In this document: positions 1 through 10,192 of the stretch, piece after piece
Layout: the number at the start of each line of letters is the position of its first letter
Position numbering within the stretch: position 1 is the first letter of the stretch
Assembly (NCBI RefSeq): GCF_030409605.1
Contig: NZ_JAUFQG010000004.1
Coordinates: 124,001 to 188,000 of the forward strand
DNA length: 64,000 bases
Reading direction: 5' to 3'
Origin: Simiduia curdlanivorans
Lineage (GTDB): Bacteria; Pseudomonadota; Gammaproteobacteria; Pseudomonadales; Cellvibrionaceae
Position numbers and translations under genes: made by a program
Notes under the pieces: model-generated
Databases searched by the model: none
What the model saw: the letters and a program-made list of their open reading frames with translations, nothing else
What the model was told of the DNA's origin: nothing

Positions 1-3000
1 ACCGGGCAATGGGTGGCGCTAAGTGCTCAAAGCGTCGATGCACTACACAACAGTGTGATTGACAACAGCGGCAATATTGCCGCAAAAAATCTTTCCGAAT
101 TACTCGGTGGCGACATAACCCTTACTGCTAACGACGTGATCAATCGCGGTGCAATAACTGCCACCATAGAGCCTGGCGTCGGTGGTGATATTAGCATCTC
201 GGCCGAGCGCATTTACAACGACGGAAGCATCGACACCAGCGGCGGCCATGGCGGCGGCGCGATAGAACTTATCGCCTCGTCGCTGTTGATTCTCGATCAA
301 AACAGCCAGCAAGATGCCAATGCAGGCAGCGAGGGTGACGGCGGCCGCATCATTAATTTTTCCTCGGGGCAGGCGCTATTTGCAAGCAGCGCAAACATTA
401 GCGCAACCGGTGGCCTAAACGCCGGCAACGGCGGCTTCGTCGAGGTGTCTGGCTTGGATTATGTAGCCGCTTTAGGCAGCGTTAACACCCTCGCCTACGC
501 CGGCACTACCGGCACCTACCTTATCGACCCAACCGACATTACCATTTCAAATGCCGCCGACAGCGGTGGTGTATTTTCCGGTGCAGGGCCCTTTAGTTGG
601 TCGCCGTCAGGGGACACATCCAATATCAGCGTTGCCACTTTGCTAAGTAACCTCGGCACTAGCAACGTGAGTATCAACACCGCATCGGGGTTTAGCGGCA
701 CCGGTAATATCGACATTAATGACATCATCGATTTTAACGGCGTGGGAACAAAATCTTTATCGCTCACCGCAGACGGCAATATCAACATCAATGCCGGTGG
801 GCAAATTTACGACAGCGACAGCAGTGGCGACAATCTCAATCTCACATTGGTTGCCGGCGGTAATTTTACCATGGCCGCCCCTAGCTCAATTTTTTTAGGT
901 GGCGGCACATTTTCCAGCACCAGTGGCGGCAGTGCCAACATCAGCACTATCGGCTCAACCAACAACAATACGAACGCTTTAGCCATCACCGCGTCGACCA
1001 TCACCGACAGCCACGGCGCGACGACTAATTTAAATTTGCCGGGCCGCGCCACGCTAAATGCCACCAATGGGTTCAGTGCACTCAGCACGAATCTCGGTGC
1101 GATAAGTATTACTTCTGTGGGTGGTGGTGCCAGCTTCACTAATAGCGGCAATTTAAATATCGTCGACCTCAATATGATCGGCAATGCCACTATATCGGTG
1201 ACTGGCGATACGCTAATCAGCAATATTTCCGCCGTCAATAATTTAACCCTATCAAGCACCGGCTCGATGACGTTACCCGACGCCGGCATTGCAATAGCCG
1301 GTAATATTAACCTCAGCGCCGACGACCTAGGCGATAGCGATCGCTCTATCATTTTGAACGCCAACAACCTTACCCTTAACAGCAATTTCTCGAACGGCGA
1401 CCTAACCGTGAATGCCAATGTCGCCTCGCTCGATGTCACCAACAGTGGCGCCAACACCCTCACCCTCACCGATACCGATAGCTTTACCCTCAACAACTTT
1501 GCCGTTACCGGTGGTGGCGGCCTAGCCTTGCAAACCGCCAACGACTTCATCATTGGCAGCAACATTGATACCGACGGAAATAATGGCGCCACGCTTAATT
1601 TTGCCTCCAGCGCCGGCGACCTGTTGGTCAATGCAAGTATCGGCGATTCGAACACCGGCACGGTGGATGACGTCAATATCGGACTGAGTGCCACTGGCAA
1701 TATCACGATGCAAGACGGCACAGTAATCGAGGCAGGAAGCGCCAACATCAGCCTCTTGGCCGGCGGCAATATTACGCTCTCCAGTTTATTCAGCACGCAA
1801 ACAACGGGCACGGCCATCGTCGTGAATGCCGGCAATCAAATCATTGATGGCGGCGACACAGATCAGGACATTCGCCCACTCGGCGGCCGCTACAGTTTAA
1901 CCGCCGTCAACGGCATTGGTGTGGGCAACGCTATCGAAGCGCGCGGCACTGCCGCTGATTTAATTAATACTGGTAGCGGCAACATAGACGTGTACAATTT
2001 TTCCGGTACTTTTGCCGTGCGCAGCTTAAACAGCGTAGGCGATGCCAACTTAAGTTCCGCCGCCGATATCACCTTGCAAGCGGGGTCGGTCATCGCGGTT
2101 AACGATCTCACCCTGAATGCGCCCAACAACGTCACATTAGATGGGACTGGCACCACCACTATTAGCGGCGTTCTCGATATTACGGCCGGCGATGTGAACG
2201 ACGGCGACCGAGTGCTTTCTCTCAGCGCCAACACCTTTAATCTCAATAGCGGCCTGAGTGGCGGCGACCTCACCATCAACAGCAACACCAATGCAGCCAA
2301 CCTCAGCATTGGCACTAACAACTTAACCCTTAATAATACCGGCGCGCTTGCACTCAACGGCCTCAGTAGCAGCGGTGGCGATTTAATCATTACCGCCAGC
2401 GCCATTAATTTACTAAACCCCGTGGACTTTGATGGCGCCGATGGCAGCAACTTCAGCCTCGATGCAACCGCCGGCGATTTATTGATTAACGCATCGGCGC
2501 TCGACAGTAATTTAGCCAGCGCCGATGACATAGTGATTAATCTTAGCGCCAGTAACAATATAACCATGTTAGATAGCGCAGAATTCGCAGCCTACGGCGG
2601 TACAATCACCGCCAACACTGGCACCGGCGACATCACCCTAGGCGGCCTATCCAGCACCAATAATCTAACCACCGCCATTGTCGTCAATGCAGGCAATCGC
2701 ATTTTAGACGCAGGGGATAGTTTTACTGATGTCAGCGCCATTAATGGCGAAGCAGATCTCACGGCGGTAAATGGCATTAGCGGATTAGAATTACAGGTTA
2801 GTAACTTACGGCTTACCAATACCACTAGCGGCGATATTTCCATTACTGAAGCCGACGCGCTGATATTGGATCACCTAAACTCCATCGGCGCTACAAGCAT
2901 AACCGCTGCGACAAGAATAGAAATTCCCAATAGCGCCATCACCTCAGTGCAAGACTTAACGCTTAATAGCGCTGACTTACAGTTAGGAGACGCGGGCATC

Positions 3001-6000
3001 AATAACATTTTGGGTACGCTACACATCACGGCCCAGGATATTTACGACAGCGATAGAGCTGTCGTCATGACTGCTCCCAACCTTGTTATCAGTACCGCGC
3101 TGCTGTTAGGTGATCTGTCCATCAGCGGCGATGTCGATACGCTTAGTTTCAGCAACAGTTCCAACAACAATTTAATTTTCAACGATGTCGACGACATAAG
3201 CCTGACGCAACTGGCGCTATCGGGCGGCGACTTTCAACTAATGGCTGGCGGCAACCTTACTCTGGCCAATGCCATAGACACCAACAGCAGCGATGGCAGC
3301 TACTTAAATTTCAGCACCAGTTTGGGGGATATTTTCATCAATGCGGGTATCGCCGATGCAGACACCAGTGTCATCGACAATATCGACATCGACATTAACG
3401 CTGAAAATAATATCTTCATGGCCGATGGCACAAGCGTCAACGCGCAAGCCGGTACAATCAACCTGAGCACAACCAATGGCGACATAACCCTATCGGCGCT
3501 GGCATCGACACTGACTACAGGCTTTTCCATAAACCTAAACGCCGGCAACCGCATTCTCGATGGCGGCGATCTCGATCGCGACATTCAGGCTATCGGGGGC
3601 CGCTATTCCTTAATTGCTGTTAACGGTATTAACGATCTGGAAGTGCAAGGTATTCAAACGGATCTCATCAACACCGGCACCGGCAATATCACCATCAACG
3701 CACTCAGCAACGTAAATTTGCGTACGCTAACATCTGTGGGTGACACAACGATCAATGCTGGGGCAGATATAGCTATTCTTACCGGTGCCGTTACCAGTGT
3801 GCAAACACTTGCCCTAAGCGCGGGCGGCAATATCAGTATCGACGACGCCGGCTTCAACAATATCGCTACAAGTTTCACCGCCAGCGCATCCGATATCTAC
3901 GATTCCGATCGCAGCGTTATTATCGACGCACCAATTATTGATATAAGCACAAGCCTTGCCGGTGGCGATAGCATATTTAATACAACCGCGTTGTCGGCCA
4001 CTATCAACAAATCTGCAACCACTAATTTACTGACGCTGAATAAAATCAACAATGGCAATCTATCATTACTTAACTCAAATACCGGCTCAGGTGATTTAAC
4101 AATTTCACTGTTAAATGGCGATTTAGACGTCAACAGTAGTGCCGCAGGGCTTGTCACCGGTGGCGCACTCGCCATTAGCGCGAATCATATTGTTGATTTC
4201 CCTAACGATGGCATCGTCACGCTAAATGCCAATACCATCGACCTCACACTACTGCAAGACCGCGCGCCTTTACAGCTAGACCTAAGCACATCGTCCTTAA
4301 CGCTAAACGGCCCATCGGCCACTGCATTGACGATTAGAAAAATATCGGGCGATCTCGCCCTGCTATCAACCTCGTGGAATGGCGATCTCAGCTTTGACAT
4401 TGCAAGCGGCAACCTAATATTAACTGACACAGGGTTAAGCACATTGGGGGATTTGAGCATCAGCGCCGTCGATCTCTTCGACACTATAGACCGCAATCTA
4501 ACGATAAATAGCAACCTCCTAAACCTCAATCTTGCGAATTCAAACACTGACTTAGTCATCAACGGCGATATGAACAACCTGTCTCTGAGTAGTGCGGGCT
4601 CAGCAGCGTTTATTATCAATGACATAGATGAACTCAGCCTGGATAACCTGAATATTCTCGGCAATGGCACCATCGCCAGCGTCGGTAATCTGACAATAGC
4701 GAATGGCGCCATAGCCAATGTTAACAATCTGAATGTCACCAGCTTAGCTAATATCATTTTGTCCAACACCGGCATCAGCAATATTAACGGCATGCTGTCG
4801 CTCAGCGCCAACGACATCAACGATGGCGATAGAGACCTGCTAATTTCGGCACCCACGCTCACGTTAAACAGCGCGCTCGCCGGAGGTGACCTTAACCTAA
4901 CAACCAACAGCAATAACATCAGCATTACCACATCCGCGCGGCAAATCGGGCTGACGCAAACCGGCAACTTAAACCTGACGCTGGACAATGCGGGAGGATC
5001 GTTGCTATTGCAAGGTGATGGCAGTCTAAACCTACAAAGCTACAACGCCGACAACCTAGACATTGATATATTGGGCAGTTTGCAACTACCTAATACCGAT
5101 ATAGCTGGCTCAAGCGCTTTTATTCGCGCAACAGATTTGGTTGACCTCGATAGGAACGTCGTACTTAACAGCCAACAACTTCTGCTGTACCTAGCCAACC
5201 CAGGCTCAAACCTGACGCTAAATACCAGTGCAACATCAATTGATCTGAATTTTGCGCAAAATAATTTAACGGTGAACAGCAACCCACTCGGTAACACACG
5301 CTTAACAGATCTCGACAGTGATGGTTACGCCGTTTTATTGGCCGACGGCAACTTCACCTACAACCAATTGCAAGGTGGCTTACAACTAGAGAACTGGCTG
5401 CAAGCAAGCGACAATAGCGCCGACGGTATTCGCGCCGGCATGCTCGGCTTTTACCTCACCGGCGGTGACATTGTGGTTATCGACGGGGCGCGAATTAGTG
5501 CCATCAACACGGTGGACGCCTCCGCTTTAGGCGGGCTCGACAACAATGATCAAACCGCACTGCTGTTTCGCCAACTCGACCTAACCGACACCAGTTACAG
5601 TTGGGCTTTTGGCGATGCCAGCACCAACAACGCTATTGTTATCGAGAGCCAGGGCGGCGATATCCTCATCGATAACTTTAACAATGCCAATATAAACACC
5701 GCAGCGAGAAGCATTACCTTGCTCAATAACGTCGAGATGCGCGCCTACAACAATTTAACCGACGCCCCAACCGGTAATATTATTAATCGCACGGCGACGC
5801 TGTCTAACGCCACACTTAGCGCGCTCGCGAGCCGTTCGCTCAGCTTGCTCACCGAAGCCGCAATAGCGCCACCACCACCGCCGGAGCCAGAGCCAGAGCC
5901 AGAATCGGAAAAAAGGCCGGTCGACCTCGACAGTGTTGGCAACGATTCCAGCTCAGCGCTAACCGACCCTGAACTGGTGGGAAATGAACCTCAGCCCAGC

Positions 6001-6168
6001 ACGAGCGTGAGCCAACTGTTACAACAGGCGAACGGCCCCTGCGACAGCACCAATGATGCCAACACCAATCAAAAGCGCTGCGCCAATCAGGCATCGATAA
6101 ATCGCTTTTTGAACAGCTTATTAATCGGCGGCCAGCTACCGACACCAACCCGAGAGTCATCCCAGTGA
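1..6168 (+). CDS. Two-partner-secretion (filamentous haemagglutinin-like) exoprotein, 5' end outside the window
   Basis: The frame is open from base 1, so the gene begins upstream; about 2055 residues are visible. The N-terminal visible part has the typical end of a TPS/haemagglutination repeat region: GGFVEVSG (about bases 433-456) followed by GTYLIDPTDITI (about 511-546). The rest is Asn/Ser/Thr/Gly-rich beta-helix sequence with recurring modules: a D-x-x-D-x-DR block appears about seven times (near bases 1321, 2187, 3036, 3886, 4468, 4810, 5133), and an NAGN-(R/Q)-I-(L/I)-D-(G/A)-GD block three times (near 1828, 2689, 3538). The C terminus has a PPPPPEPEPEPE linker and a short tail with two cysteines. 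Family knowledge: such proteins are secreted through a TpsB Omp85-type pore, which would lie upstream. The stop overlaps the next start (GTGA), which suggests one operon with the YfiR and kinase genes. Adhesin or biofilm role is inferred. Confidence 0.85.
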   Translation, partial: TGQWVALSAQSVDALHNSVIDNSGNIAAKNLSELLGGDITLTANDVINRGAITATIEPGVGGDISISAERIYNDGSIDTSGGHGGGAIELIASSLLILDQNSQQDANAGSEGDGGRIINFSSGQALFASSANISATGGLNAGNGGFVEVSGLDYVAALGSVNTLAYAGTTGTYLIDPTDITISNAADSGGVFSGAGPFSWSPSGDTSNISVATLLSNLGTSNVSINTASGFSGTGNIDINDIIDFNGVGTKSLSLTADGNININAGGQIYDSDSSGDNLNLTLVAGGNFTMAAPSSIFLGGGTFSSTSGGSANISTIGSTNNNTNALAITASTITDSHGATTNLNLPGRATLNATNGFSALSTNLGAISITSVGGGASFTNSGNLNIVDLNMIGNATISVTGDTLISNISAVNNLTLSSTGSMTLPDAGIAIAGNINLSADDLGDSDRSIILNANNLTLNSNFSNGDLTVNANVASLDVTNSGANTLTLTDTDSFTLNNFAVTGGGGLALQTANDFIIGSNIDTDGNNGATLNFASSAGDLLVNASIGDSNTGTVDDVNIGLSATGNITMQDGTVIEAGSANISLLAGGNITLSSLFSTQTTGTAIVVNAGNQIIDGGDTDQDIRPLGGRYSLTAVNGIGVGNAIEARGTAADLINTGSGNIDVYNFSGTFAVRSLNSVGDANLSSAADITLQAGSVIAVNDLTLNAPNNVTLDGTGTTTISGVLDITAGDVNDGDRVLSLSANTFNLNSGLSGGDLTINSNTNAANLSIGTNNLTLNNTGALALNGLSSSGGDLIITASAINLLNPVDFDGADGSNFSLDATAGDLLINASALDSNLASADDIVINLSASNNITMLDSAEFAAYGGTITANTGTGDITLGGLSSTNNLTTAIVVNAGNRILDAGDSFTDVSAINGEADLTAVNGISGLELQVSNLRLTNTTSGDISITEADALILDHLNSIGATSITAATRIEIPNSAITSVQDLTLNSADLQLGDAGINNILGTLHITAQDIYDSDRAVVMTAPNLVISTALLLGDLSISGDVDTLSFSNSSNNNLIFNDVDDISLTQLALSGGDFQLMAGGNLTLANAIDTNSSDGSYLNFSTSLGDIFINAGIADADTSVIDNIDIDINAENNIFMADGTSVNAQAGTINLSTTNGDITLSALASTLTTGFSINLNAGNRILDGGDLDRDIQAIGGRYSLIAVNGINDLEVQGIQTDLINTGTGNITINALSNVNLRTLTSVGDTTINAGADIAILTGAVTSVQTLALSAGGNISIDDAGFNNIATSFTASASDIYDSDRSVIIDAPIIDISTSLAGGDSIFNTTALSATINKSATTNLLTLNKINNGNLSLLNSNTGSGDLTISLLNGDLDVNSSAAGLVTGGALAISANHIVDFPNDGIVTLNANTIDLTLLQDRAPLQLDLSTSSLTLNGPSATALTIRKISGDLALLSTSWNGDLSFDIASGNLILTDTGLSTLGDLSISAVDLFDTIDRNLTINSNLLNLNLANSNTDLVINGDMNNLSLSSAGSAAFIINDIDELSLDNLNILGNGTIASVGNLTIANGAIANVNNLNVTSLANIILSNTGISNINGMLSLSANDINDGDRDLLISAPTLTLNSALAGGDLNLTTNSNNISITTSARQIGLTQTGNLNLTLDNAGGSLLLQGDGSLNLQSYNADNLDIDILGSLQLPNTDIAGSSAFIRATDLVDLDRNVVLNSQQLLLYLANPGSNLTLNTSATSIDLNFAQNNLTVNSNPLGNTRLTDLDSDGYAVLLADGNFTYNQLQGGLQLENWLQASDNSADGIRAGMLGFYLTGGDIVVIDGARISAINTVDASALGGLDNNDQTALLFRQLDLTDTSYSWAFGDASTNNAIVIESQGGDILIDNFNNANINTAARSITLLNNVEMRAYNNLTDAPTGNIINRTATLSNATLSALASRSLSLLTEAAIAPPPPPEPEPEPESEKRPVDLDSVGNDSSSALTDPELVGNEPQPSTSVSQLLQQANGPCDSTNDANTNQKRCANQASINRFLNSLLIGGQLPTPTRESSQ

Positions 6169-6719
6169 AAGCAATAATTCTATTTTTCTGCATCTTCGTC
6201 TGCCATGTCGTTCAAGCCGAAACAAACAGCAATGACAACGAAAAGGAAATGGCGCAACTGCAAGTTAAAGCGCTGTTTCTATACAACTTTGCTAACTTCG
6301 TCGAGTGGCCCAGTGACGCCTTTGATTCTGCCGATGCGCCTATTCGCATGTGCCTGTACGGCGATCTGCCCTTTGGTATTTTTTTAGACAGTGTTGATGG
6401 CACCCCAATTGCCAATCGAACGCTGGCTGTCACCCGAACCAATGAGATAGCTGAGATCGCCGAGGGTTGTCATATTCTTTTTGTTGGCGGCGAGAGGAAA
6501 GCGTCGCTGCCAGATTTCTGGAAAAACGTGGAGTTTTTATTTGTCTTGAGCGTTGGCGAGCAAGAAGATTTTTCCGATTCAGGTGGCATCATCAATATTT
6601 TCCGAACCGAAGATCAATACCAGTTTGAAGTAAACATTTCCAATGCCATGGCGGCCGGTTTATTTTTAAGCAGCGATCTCCTAAGTTTAGCGCGGGCGGT
6701 GCATGAAAACACCAAGTAA
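6165..6719 (+). CDS. YfiR family periplasmic protein (DUF4154)
   Basis: 184 residues with a GTG start overlapping the upstream TGA by 4 bases. Residues 1-18 form a signal peptide. The mature protein begins with the family motif KALFLYNFANFVEWP (35-49) and contains MCLYGDLPFG and GCHILFVGG. Cys63 and Cys102 are 39 residues apart, the same spacing as I recall for the C71-C110 disulfide of Pseudomonas YfiR; a second cysteine pair is not present. YfiR is a periplasmic redox-sensitive repressor of the CHASE8-containing diguanylate cyclase YfiN. Here the partner gene, overlapping by 17 bases, encodes a CHASE8-type histidine kinase instead, so YfiR may gate a phosphorelay rather than a cyclase (inference). 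Confidence 0.88.
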   Translation: MKAIILFFCIFVCHVVQAETNSNDNEKEMAQLQVKALFLYNFANFVEWPSDAFDSADAPIRMCLYGDLPFGIFLDSVDGTPIANRTLAVTRTNEIAEIAEGCHILFVGGERKASLPDFWKNVEFLFVLSVGEQEDFSDSGGIINIFRTEDQYQFEVNISNAMAAGLFLSSDLLSLARAVHENTK

Positions 6720-8670
6720 GCTCAATCACTTGATGAAAGGTGCCTTCCATAACCTTTCCATCAAGCGAAAACTACTTGTTATCGTGATCACTAGCTTGGC
6801 AATCGCTATGCTCAGTGCCTCAATCTTTTTTGTATTATACGATCGAGGCAAGGCGCAGGAAAATCTCGCTAACAATATTGAACTTATCGCCATCATGACC
6901 GGCAAGCGCAGCTCTGCCGCGCTCGCCTTCAACGACAAGAATGCTCTGCGCGACAACTTGGAAACATTGCGAATCCTACCTGGCTACATTGCCGCCTGCG
7001 TCTATGATCGAGAGCATAAACTATATTTACACGATAACCTGAAGGGCCGCGAACACCTGGAGAACCACGCTACACCCTGCCCCCAAACGCCAAATACAGA
7101 AAAACCTAGTATTATTGAGGGCTCGGAGATTAGGGCTATCGCCGAGATTACTCGCAACAATGTTATCTACGGCTCGCTACTCATTCGCTATAGCCTCGAG
7201 GAAATCGAACAGCGCACTAAGTTATTTTCTATCGCCACGTTTATCATATCGATGATCTCTATTCTCATTACGCTGCTTATCACCAGGCGCTTACAAGGTA
7301 GCTTTATCTACCCTATTACCAGCTTAAATGCCATTGCAGACCTTGTTAGCCAGAGCCAAGATTATGCGATTCGCGCGCCCCTGCACAGCCACGACGAGAT
7401 AGGAAACTTAGTAAAATCCTTTAATGGCATGCTCAATATCATTCAGCAAAAGCACTTAAGTTTGAATGAGGCAATACTTGAGCTACAGCAGTCATCCCTT
7501 GAGCTAAAATCCTATGCCGCCAGTGCCGAGGAGCGCGGCGCAGAATTCCAGCAGCTACTCGCCGGTGCCAGCCACGATTTGCGCCAACCCTTGCAGGCCA
7601 TGGCTATTTTTGTAGACGCCTTGAAGCTGAGCGCCACCAAAGACCAATCGCAATTGGTTAAAAAGCTCGACATTGCCATCGAGAACATGAGCCAATTATT
7701 CTCAGACCTACTCGATTACTCGCGCCTACGCAGCAAACAGCAAGCAAACTTTATTGAGGGCCCGGTTAATTTAAAACAACTCTTGTTTAAGGTATCGCAC
7801 GAGTTTGAAGCCGTTGCCAACGATAAAAATTTATTTGTTAGGTTTCGCGCTGACGATATCAATGTCATCGGGCATTCGACATCGATAGAAAGAATCATAC
7901 GCAACCTTTTAAGCAACGCTATTCGCTACACTGAAACCGGTGGCGTGCTTATTAGCTGCCGGCGCAGACAAGGCGGCGTTGTAGTGGAGGTATTCGACTC
8001 CGGCATAGGCATTAAACCCGAGTCATTATCAACAATTTTTGACAGCTACGTGCAAGAGGATAGAAATTTTAGCGGCCAACAAGACGGCGTCGGATTAGGC
8101 CTATCGATCGTCACTCGGCTGTGTAATCTGATGCACTACTCGCTCGAGGTAAAATCCAATCTCGGCCGCGGCACGCGCTTTCGCATCGTCATTCCCGCGC
8201 CAAAGTACATAAGTACAAGCGCCGCTGACCGGTCCGATGATGCGCCAAGTGTGGCCAACCTCATCGATCAAACTCTTATGCGCCAGCAAGTGCTCGAGGA
8301 TAAATCCGTGTGTTTAATCGACGACGACCCAGAGATACTCGCCCAGCTGCATGCCTTGTTAACCAGCTGGGGCGCCAAGGTAAGCAGTGCCGACTCGCTG
8401 GAACAAGTGCACCAACTTATTCCCCGCTACAAGAGAAGTGCGCCGGATATCATTGTTTCAGATTATCAAATCGGGGTGGTAGACACAGGCATAGACGCGG
8501 TAGATCTGATTCGGGTTGCCTGTAATCACGCCGTGCCGGCGCTGATTATCACCGGCATCAGCGATGAAACCGAGCTACAAATTTTGCGCAGCCAAGGTTA
8601 TAACGTCTTGCGCAAACCGGTAAAACCGGCCAAATTAAGGGCCGTTATCAGTTTTATGCTGAATCAGTAG
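6703..8670 (+). CDS. Hybrid sensor histidine kinase with CHASE8-like periplasmic domain and receiver
   Basis: 655 residues. Transmembrane helix about 23-46, periplasmic CHASE8-like region about 47-175 (motif SSAALAFNDKNA), second helix about 177-195, HAMP about 196-250, short coiled coil, HisKA with H-box ASHDLRQPLQ (His291), HATPase with N-box RIIRNLLSNAIRYT and G-boxes DSGIGI and GVGLGLSIV, and a C-terminal receiver with phospho-acceptor Asp587 (VSDYQ). The start ATG lies inside the end of the YfiR gene. It should autophosphorylate at the inner membrane in response to a periplasmic signal, probably via YfiR, and pass the phosphate to its own receiver and/or to the convergent LuxR-type regulator downstream. 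The link with the regulator rests on position only. Confidence 0.9.
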   Translation: MKTPSKLNHLMKGAFHNLSIKRKLLVIVITSLAIAMLSASIFFVLYDRGKAQENLANNIELIAIMTGKRSSAALAFNDKNALRDNLETLRILPGYIAACVYDREHKLYLHDNLKGREHLENHATPCPQTPNTEKPSIIEGSEIRAIAEITRNNVIYGSLLIRYSLEEIEQRTKLFSIATFIISMISILITLLITRRLQGSFIYPITSLNAIADLVSQSQDYAIRAPLHSHDEIGNLVKSFNGMLNIIQQKHLSLNEAILELQQSSLELKSYAASAEERGAEFQQLLAGASHDLRQPLQAMAIFVDALKLSATKDQSQLVKKLDIAIENMSQLFSDLLDYSRLRSKQQANFIEGPVNLKQLLFKVSHEFEAVANDKNLFVRFRADDINVIGHSTSIERIIRNLLSNAIRYTETGGVLISCRRRQGGVVVEVFDSGIGIKPESLSTIFDSYVQEDRNFSGQQDGVGLGLSIVTRLCNLMHYSLEVKSNLGRGTRFRIVIPAPKYISTSAADRSDDAPSVANLIDQTLMRQQVLEDKSVCLIDDDPEILAQLHALLTSWGAKVSSADSLEQVHQLIPRYKRSAPDIIVSDYQIGVVDTGIDAVDLIRVACNHAVPALIITGISDETELQILRSQGYNVLRKPVKPAKLRAVISFMLNQ

Positions 8671-8713
8671 CCAACTTAGGGCGCATTGAATTGCGCTTAA
8701 ATCTATGCGAGCG

Positions 8714-9373
8714 CTAGGCTTTTATCCAACCGATATCCAGCGCCTTAGACACGGCCTGGGTGCGATTTTTAACGTCGAGCTCTTTTAAAATAGCCGCAAC
8801 ATGCACCTTGACAGTGCTCGGTGACATGTCTAAAACCTTGGCAATTTCTTTATTCGATAAGCCCTTGCCCATTTCCACCAATACATCTTGCTGTCGGCCG
8901 GTGATTTTCATTTCGCCATGGCTTAGGCGCGTACCGCTGGAACCAGATTGTGCGGCTGGTGGAGCAACATTGGCTACAGCACCCAACATCAATGGCGGCA
9001 CGTAGACGCCACCGGAGAGCACTAATTTAACCGCACTTAACATCACTTTTGTAGGCGATGTTTTTGTAATAAAGCCACTCGCACCTTGCTGTAGCGCTTT
9101 ACGCACTAAGTTTGGATCTTCTTCCGCCGACAGCAAAATAACCGGCAATTCCGGCGCCTCCATCTTTAGATCCACCAAAATGGATAAACCATCTTGATCC
9201 GGTAGGTGATAATCCAACAGCACAATATCAAACTCGGCGCCGGCTTCAATATGCTCCAGTGCTTGAGCGCCGCTATCGGCTTCGGTAACCTTGGCATTGG
9301 GCTCCAACTGACGCAAAAGTACGCCTAAGCCATCTCGAAATAGTGCGTGGTCATCGATAATTAAAATATCCAA
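8714..9373 (-). CDS. NarL/LuxR-type response regulator
   Basis: 219 residues: receiver 1-120 with acidic pocket DD (7-8), Asp54 (LLDYHLPDQDG) and the conserved Lys in FITKTSP, then a LuxR helix-turn-helix (about 155-205, LTGRQQDVLVEMGKGLSNKE). The start is a TTG; no ATG or GTG is available because an in-frame stop lies six codons upstream, and an AGGGC ribosome site is correctly spaced. It is convergent with the hybrid kinase gene (43 bp gap, with only a weak GCGCA/TGCGC hairpin between), so it is a likely output regulator of that kinase. Target genes are unknown. Confidence 0.9.
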   Translation of the reverse strand: MDILIIDDHALFRDGLGVLLRQLEPNAKVTEADSGAQALEHIEAGAEFDIVLLDYHLPDQDGLSILVDLKMEAPELPVILLSAEEDPNLVRKALQQGASGFITKTSPTKVMLSAVKLVLSGGVYVPPLMLGAVANVAPPAAQSGSSGTRLSHGEMKITGRQQDVLVEMGKGLSNKEIAKVLDMSPSTVKVHVAAILKELDVKNRTQAVSKALDIGWIKA

Positions 9374-9550
9374 AATACTGCCCTGCGATTAGTAATTGAC
9401 CTTGTTTTCTAGCCAGCCTAGCAACCGATGCCAGCGCCACCTTTCGACCAACTGCCATGAGATTAATTGTTTGAGTAACGTCAAAAAACCCATGCTCTGA
9501 ATGAATATTAGCTAACTATAGCCGCTCCGCTGCCAATTGGCGCGCCCTAA

Positions 9551-10192
9551 TTGTCAGTCTCGACCAATGCCCAGCCCACCAAAAGGCTTAGACCATTAGG
9601 CGAATACCGCTCGAGCATTAAGGTCTCTACAGTAGCGCCATCATCAACGCCAAGAGCTAAGCCCATGAACGCGCAACGCCAAATCGATCTCGCTTCTGTA
9701 ACCCAATTGGAACCAACCCAAGTTCGCACCTTAGGTAAGAGCAAAAATATCGACGACCTGATACGCGAAAATGGCGAGTTAAAACGCTCAAATAAAGCAC
9801 TCAACGAACAGGCGACGGTGCAAGGCTTTTTCCTTGCCGAGCGGGATGCACGCAGCTCGACCTTAGAAAAAGATATCGCCAACTTGAAAGCGCTCAACGC
9901 CACCTTAAGGGCCGATCTCAACAAGCTACAAACCCAACACGCCGGTAGTAAAATCGCGCAAATCAAACTTAAGCACGCGCTAACTGTCGCCCGCCGAGAA
10001 AGGGCAGACTACCTCGAAACCAACGCCAAATTGCAGGCCATGCTCGATATCATGGTAAAGAAACAATCGCCTGTTTATCAACTTCAACTTTGGCTCGAAA
10101 CACTGGTGTTACGATCCAAGGCGCGACTGGAAACTATCCGACAAAAAAATCGCTTTAAATGGGCCATCGAGAACCCTTACCACAACCGTTAG
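9551..10192 (+). CDS. Hypothetical coiled-coil protein
   Basis: 213 residues from a TTG directly after an in-frame TAA; an internal ATG at 9665 (after AAGAGCTAAGCCC) gives a 175-residue alternative. Residues about 72-180 are charged heptad-rich helix (DLIRENGELKRSNKALNEQ and onward), with a basic C terminus. No signal peptide, membrane helix or recognised enzyme motif. It is divergent from the response regulator gene. Function not recognised. Confidence 0.55.
   Translation: MSVSTNAQPTKRLRPLGEYRSSIKVSTVAPSSTPRAKPMNAQRQIDLASVTQLEPTQVRTLGKSKNIDDLIRENGELKRSNKALNEQATVQGFFLAERDARSSTLEKDIANLKALNATLRADLNKLQTQHAGSKIAQIKLKHALTVARRERADYLETNAKLQAMLDIMVKKQSPVYQLQLWLETLVLRSKARLETIRQKNRFKWAIENPYHNR

Noticed and set aside
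807..1835. Long antisense open frame (342 codons) inside the TPS exoprotein gene, and other antisense frames up to 6193
   Set aside because: They are by-products of the Asn/Thr/Ser-rich codons read in reverse; no ribosome sites, Leu/Val/Pro-biased products, and a well-supported gene on the other strand.
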